This document shows, piece by piece, positions 13,231 through 16,537 of a DNA stretch of 16,537 nucleotides. A program made the position numbers and the translations under genes. The notes under the pieces were generated by a model. That model made no database searches. It saw nothing but the letters and a program-made list of their open reading frames with translations, and had not been told where the DNA came from. Each line of letters starts with the position of its first letter. The first letter of the stretch is position 1. Source of the stretch: JARRJY01 sp037388705 (GTDB lineage: Bacteria; Pseudomonadota; Gammaproteobacteria; UBA6429; Thiohalophilaceae); contig JARRJY010000031.1 of the NCBI GenBank assembly GCA_037388705.1, positions 1 through 16,537 on the forward strand, read 5' to 3'.

Positions 13231-14903
13231 TGGAACAACAACGTTTTTTTCTGTTTATTGCATTGGCCATCATTTCCTTTCTGTTATGGGATGCATGGCA
13301 AAAAGATTTTGGACCTAAACCGGTACAAACTGTTTCAACACAGCAAACAATAAACCAGGTACAACAGAGTGCCGATATTCCTGAAGGTGCCGATATCCCG
13401 GCAGTAAGTGCGACAAGCCCCTCCAATATTCCACATGCCAGCCAACAAGGCGCATTAGGAACGAATCAGCAAATTATTATTGAAACGGATGTAATACGTG
13501 TTGCTATAGACACTTTGGGTGGCGATGTTCGTAAACTTGATTTATTAAACTACCCGGTTGATGTTAAAAAACCTGAAGAGAAGTTCAGGCTGTTAAACGA
13601 CGATAACAATAATATATTTATTGCCCAGTCTGGTTTTGCGCGCAAAAAGTCACGTGACAATAGTGTGACGTCAGCACCAAACCATAACACCATTTATAAA
13701 ACGGCCAAAAACCATTACCAGCTAGCCTCCGATCAACAAACGCTTGAAGTCCCTTTCACATGGGTTAGTAAAGAAGGTGTTGAATTTACCAAAATGTTTG
13801 TTTTTAAACGAGGTGAATACCTGTTTGATGTAAAACATATTATAAATAACAAAGCAAATGCACCCTGGTACGGTAACCTTTATCAACAAATACAGAGAAA
13901 GGTTCCAGAGGATAGCGGAAGAGCCTTCATCTATACCTATACAGGAGGTGTTTATTACAGCCCTGAAGACAAGTATCAAAAATACAAATTTGATGATATG
14001 GATGACAAGGATCTGAAAAAAGATATTACTGGCGGCTGGGCAGCGATGATACAGCATTATTTCCTGGGCGCCTGGATACCTGCAGAAAATGAACCGTTTA
14101 CCTATTATTCTCGCGCAAAGAAAGACGGACGCTATGTTTTGGGTATGAAGTCCACCCAGGAATATAAAGTTGATGCCGGTAGTGTTGCAACTGTAAATAG
14201 TCACATGTTTGTGGGACCCAAGTTACAGGATATGCTGGAAGAAGTTGCTCCCGGTCTGGAATTAACCGTTGACTATGGAGCTTTAACCTTTATCGCCAAA
14301 CCAATTTTCTGGTTGCTTGAACATATTCACAGCCTGGTGAAAAACTGGGGTTGGTCAATTATCCTGCTTACCTTAATCATCAAGCTGGCATTTTATAAAT
14401 TGTCCGAAACCAGTTATAAATCGATGGCTAACATGCGCAAGGTACAACCACGTATGCAGGCATTGAAAGAACGTTACGGTGATGATAAACAAAAATTAAA
14501 CCAGGCGTTGATGGATCTTTATAAAAAAGAAAAAATTAATCCACTCGGTGGTTGCTTGCCTATCCTGGTACAGATCCCTGTATTTATTGCCCTGTACTGG
14601 GTGTTACTGGAAAGCGTAGAAATGCGCCAGGCTGAATGGATATTATGGATTAAAGATATGTCTTCAGCTGATCCGTATTTCATCCTGCCAGTACTCATGG
14701 GTGTCACCATGCTGATCCAGCAAAAACTTAATCCTGCACCCCTGGATCCGATTCAGGCAAAGATCATGATGATGTTGCCTATTGTTTTCACTGTTTTCTT
14801 TGCCTTCTTCCCGGCAGGATTGGTGCTTTACTGGGTTGCAAATAACACCTTGTCGATTGCACAGCAGTGGTACATTACCCGGATTGTGCTTGAAAAAGGC
14901 TAA
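13230..14903 (+). CDS. yidC: membrane protein insertase YidC
   Basis: The 557-residue Oxa1/YidC-family insertase works alone and with SecYEG. One N-terminal helix (about 5-22, RFFLFIALAIISFLLWDAW) is followed by a low-complexity linker rich in Gln, Ser and Pro (30-80) and a large periplasmic beta-domain (about 80-335), as in Gram-negative YidC. The C-terminal five-helix core starts near 350. It carries the positive groove residue as Lys385 (LTLIIKLAFYKLSETSY), where E. coli has Arg, and conserved NPLGGCLPILVQIPVFIALYW (437-457) and FFPAGLVLYWVANN (526-539). The C-terminus is short (RIVLEKG), without a long basic tail. mnmE begins 9 bases later. Confidence 0.97.
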   Translation: MEQQRFFLFIALAIISFLLWDAWQKDFGPKPVQTVSTQQTINQVQQSADIPEGADIPAVSATSPSNIPHASQQGALGTNQQIIIETDVIRVAIDTLGGDVRKLDLLNYPVDVKKPEEKFRLLNDDNNNIFIAQSGFARKKSRDNSVTSAPNHNTIYKTAKNHYQLASDQQTLEVPFTWVSKEGVEFTKMFVFKRGEYLFDVKHIINNKANAPWYGNLYQQIQRKVPEDSGRAFIYTYTGGVYYSPEDKYQKYKFDDMDDKDLKKDITGGWAAMIQHYFLGAWIPAENEPFTYYSRAKKDGRYVLGMKSTQEYKVDAGSVATVNSHMFVGPKLQDMLEEVAPGLELTVDYGALTFIAKPIFWLLEHIHSLVKNWGWSIILLTLIIKLAFYKLSETSYKSMANMRKVQPRMQALKERYGDDKQKLNQALMDLYKKEKINPLGGCLPILVQIPVFIALYWVLLESVEMRQAEWILWIKDMSSADPYFILPVLMGVTMLIQQKLNPAPLDPIQAKIMMMLPIVFTVFFAFFPAGLVLYWVANNTLSIAQQWYITRIVLEKG

Positions 14904-14912
14904 CTACAGGAA

Positions 14913-16277
14913 ATGACAGGGCAAGTGGGGTCAGAATCCGACACCATTGCCGCGTTGGCAACCCCACCAGGCAGAGGTGGGGTAGGAATTATCCGGATTT
15001 CGGGTAAAAATGCCCAAAATGTGGCAAAAGTCCTGCTCGATAAGGTTCCCTCCCCCAGATCCGCTGAATACCTGCCTTTTTATGACGAAAATCACGTGGT
15101 AATCGATACTGGCCTGGCAATTTATTTTCCTGGACCCAATTCATTCACCGGTGAAGATGTGCTGGAACTACATGGCCACGGAGGTACCGTGATCATGGAT
15201 ATGCTGCTTAAAGAGGTTCTTCAACAGCAAGTTCGCCTGGCTCAACCGGGCGAATTCTCACAACGGGCTTTCTTGAATGACAAAATCGACCTGGCACAGG
15301 CAGAAGCTATAGCCGACCTGATTGAAGCAGGGTCGGAGCAGGCGGCCCGTTCAGCAACCCGCTCCCTGCAAGGAGTTTTTTCAGACTGGGTGTATTCAAC
15401 GGTAGAACAGCTAATTGGGCTACGCATGTATGTTGAGGCAGCCATTGATTTTCCCGAAGAAGAAATTGATTTTCTGGCAGACGAGAGGGTCAGTGAAGAG
15501 CTCGACTACCTGTTGGATGAACTGCAGCGAGTTATCAGTATGGCGCACCAGGGCCAGTTATTACGCGAGGGTATGCGTGTGGTACTGGCCGGGAAACCAA
15601 ATACCGGTAAATCGAGTCTGTTAAATGCACTGGCGGGCAGGGAATCTGCCATCGTGACAGATATTCCAGGTACAACCCGTGATGTATTAAGAGAAGAAAT
15701 CAGTATCGATGGTTTGCCATTACATATTATTGATACTGCGGGTTTGCGTGAAAGTGAAGATGCAGTTGAACAGGAAGGAATACGGCGTACCTGGCAGGAA
15801 ATAAAGCAGGCAGATTGTGTGCTATTGATGATTGATGATCGCCAGGGGTTTACAGGTAAAGACCAGGCGATTCTTGATCAATTACCCAGCCATTTGCCAG
15901 TCACACAAATCTTTAACAAGATTGATTTAAGCCAACACCAGCCAAAAATGGAGAGCAAAGATAATAAAACAGACATCTGGTTGTCAGCTAAAAATAAATC
16001 GGGCATTGAATTATTACGTGATCATCTAAAGGATGTCGTTGGTTATAAAAATATCGGTGAAGGTAGTTTTATGGCGCGCAGGCGACATCTTGATGCGCTG
16101 GAAAAAGCGCTTCGGTATGTAAAAAATGGAAAGGAACAATTAAGTGACTACAGGGCGGGTGAGTTACTCGCCGAGGATTTACGCCAGGCACAAAATTGCC
16201 TAAATGAAATTACCGGTGAATTTGGGAGTGATGATTTGCTGGGAAGGATCTTTTCCAGTTTTTGTATCGGCAAGTAA
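14913..16277 (+). CDS. mnmE: tRNA-modifying GTPase MnmE (TrmE)
   Basis: The 454-residue GTPase acts with MnmG to make the 5-(carboxymethyl)aminomethyl modification at wobble uridine 34. The N-terminal folate-binding domain has DTIAALATPPGRGGVGIIRI (10-29) and the PGEFSQRAFLNDKIDLAQAEAI block. The inserted G domain has the P-loop GKPNTGKS (227-234), GTTRD (253-257), DTAGLRE (274-280) and NKID (335-338). The protein ends FSSFCIGK, with the conserved Cys-x-Gly-Lys. Ahead of the ATG, AGGA sits only 2 bases away. A GTG four codons in is a possible alternative start and would not change the domain. mnmG does not follow; the next gene is convergent and its stop codon touches this one. Confidence 0.97.
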   Translation: MTGQVGSESDTIAALATPPGRGGVGIIRISGKNAQNVAKVLLDKVPSPRSAEYLPFYDENHVVIDTGLAIYFPGPNSFTGEDVLELHGHGGTVIMDMLLKEVLQQQVRLAQPGEFSQRAFLNDKIDLAQAEAIADLIEAGSEQAARSATRSLQGVFSDWVYSTVEQLIGLRMYVEAAIDFPEEEIDFLADERVSEELDYLLDELQRVISMAHQGQLLREGMRVVLAGKPNTGKSSLLNALAGRESAIVTDIPGTTRDVLREEISIDGLPLHIIDTAGLRESEDAVEQEGIRRTWQEIKQADCVLLMIDDRQGFTGKDQAILDQLPSHLPVTQIFNKIDLSQHQPKMESKDNKTDIWLSAKNKSGIELLRDHLKDVVGYKNIGEGSFMARRRHLDALEKALRYVKNGKEQLSDYRAGELLAEDLRQAQNCLNEITGEFGSDDLLGRIFSSFCIGK

Positions 16278-16297
16278 TTAAAGCTTAAATGCTTTAA
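16278..16297. terminator. weak AT-rich hairpin at a convergent junction
   Basis: TTAAAGC and GCTTTAA form a 7-bp perfect stem with a 6-base loop directly after the mnmE stop, followed on the plus strand by CCTTTTCTTC. It lies inside the last codons of the opposing gene. The stem has only two G-C pairs, so termination would be inefficient. Confidence 0.3.
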
Positions 16298-16537
16298 CCT
16301 TTTCTTCAAATGATCTTAGCAATAGCTGATTTGGATGTTTACCGTAATGCAAGTTGTTATAGGCAGTAGTAATTTTCAATATTACTGGTTTCTTATCTGG
16401 TAGCTGTTCGGCTACCCGTTTACCAAACTGGGTTGCTGTTTCGAAAGGCTTTTTCGTAAGCCCGGCTTTTTCCAGCTTTTTACAAAAGCGGTTATAAACC
16501 TTGGTAACCTTATCTACATGATCCCGGTTTTTGAATA
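16278..16537 (-). CDS. C-terminus of a TgpA-type transglutaminase (cut by right edge)
   Basis: The minus strand is open from the right edge to a TAA at 16278-16280, giving 85 visible residues. The segment resembles the C-terminal DUF4129-type region of TgpA membrane transglutaminases: VYNRFCKKLEKAGLTKKPFE followed by TQFGKRVAEQLP, then ITTAYNNLHYGKHPN and a closing LLLRSFEEKVKAF. In that family this cytosolic or membrane-proximal helical tail follows a multi-helix N-terminus and a periplasmic transglutaminase core, none of which is visible here. The stop codon is immediately adjacent to the mnmE stop, tail to tail. The family call rests on the short tail alone, so I keep no symbol. Confidence 0.62.
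   Translation of the reverse strand, partial: FKNRDHVDKVTKVYNRFCKKLEKAGLTKKPFETATQFGKRVAEQLPDKKPVILKITTAYNNLHYGKHPNQLLLRSFEEKVKAFKL

Noticed and set aside
13649..13658. GTCACGTGAC palindrome in yidC as a parS site
   Set aside because: It is a perfect 10-base palindrome, but the arms do not match TGTTCC/GGAACA, so it is most likely chance within coding sequence.
13722..14204. A 160-codon open frame antisense to yidC
   Set aside because: It is fully inside a confidently identified gene and has no domain-like features; it is a shadow of yidC codon usage.

Overview
This is the replication-origin neighbourhood of a bacterial chromosome, most likely a gammaproteobacterium of moderate to low GC content. 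The evidence is the divergent pair of core blocks dnaA-dnaN-recF-gyrB (leftward) and rpmH-rnpA-yidD-yidC-mnmE (rightward), an 802-residue GyrB of the long Gram-negative type, and an outer-membrane beta-barrel gene. The species cannot be named from the sequence alone.

Layout. (1) Bases 2-5592, plus strand: five tightly packed genes that look like the distal part of an envelope or exopolysaccharide operon. They are a bactofilin-like beta-helix protein (cut by the left edge), a membrane-anchored NodB-type polysaccharide deacetylase, a WecB-type UDP-GlcNAc 2-epimerase, a YaiO-like outer-membrane barrel and an unrecognised six-helix membrane protein. The polymerising glycosyltransferase is not in view and may lie to the left. 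(2) Bases 5593-5709: convergent spacer with a probable terminator for the leftward genes. (3) Bases 5710-12239, minus strand: dnaA, dnaN, recF, gyrB and a 101-residue SET-domain gene 8 bases after gyrB. (4) Bases 12240-12496: divergent spacer with a DnaA box and a good sigma70 promoter for rpmH. (5) Bases 12497-16277, plus strand: rpmH, rnpA, yidD, yidC and mnmE, closely spaced or overlapping. (6) Bases 16278-16537, minus strand: the C-terminal end of a probable TgpA-type transglutaminase, whose stop codon abuts that of mnmE.

The most notable non-coding signals are in the replication block. The 252-base dnaA-dnaN spacer has four DnaA-box-like sites. One perfect box is followed by a G-rich stretch and then six consecutive TAA/TAG triplets running into very AT-rich DNA, which is the DnaA-box / GC-rich / DnaA-trio layout of the bacterial basal unwinding system; this is the best candidate for oriC. 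Two perfect 16-base parS palindromes lie inside the recF reading frame, both encoding the peptide FHVEH, so ParB loading is predicted within about 2.3 kb of the origin.

How the parts work together: DnaA opens the origin, DnaN and GyrB serve the fork, RecF handles gap repair and carries the parS sites, and the rightward block supplies a ribosomal protein, the RNase P protein, membrane-protein insertion (YidD, YidC) and tRNA wobble modification (MnmE). The polysaccharide genes are a separate, lineage-specific neighbour.
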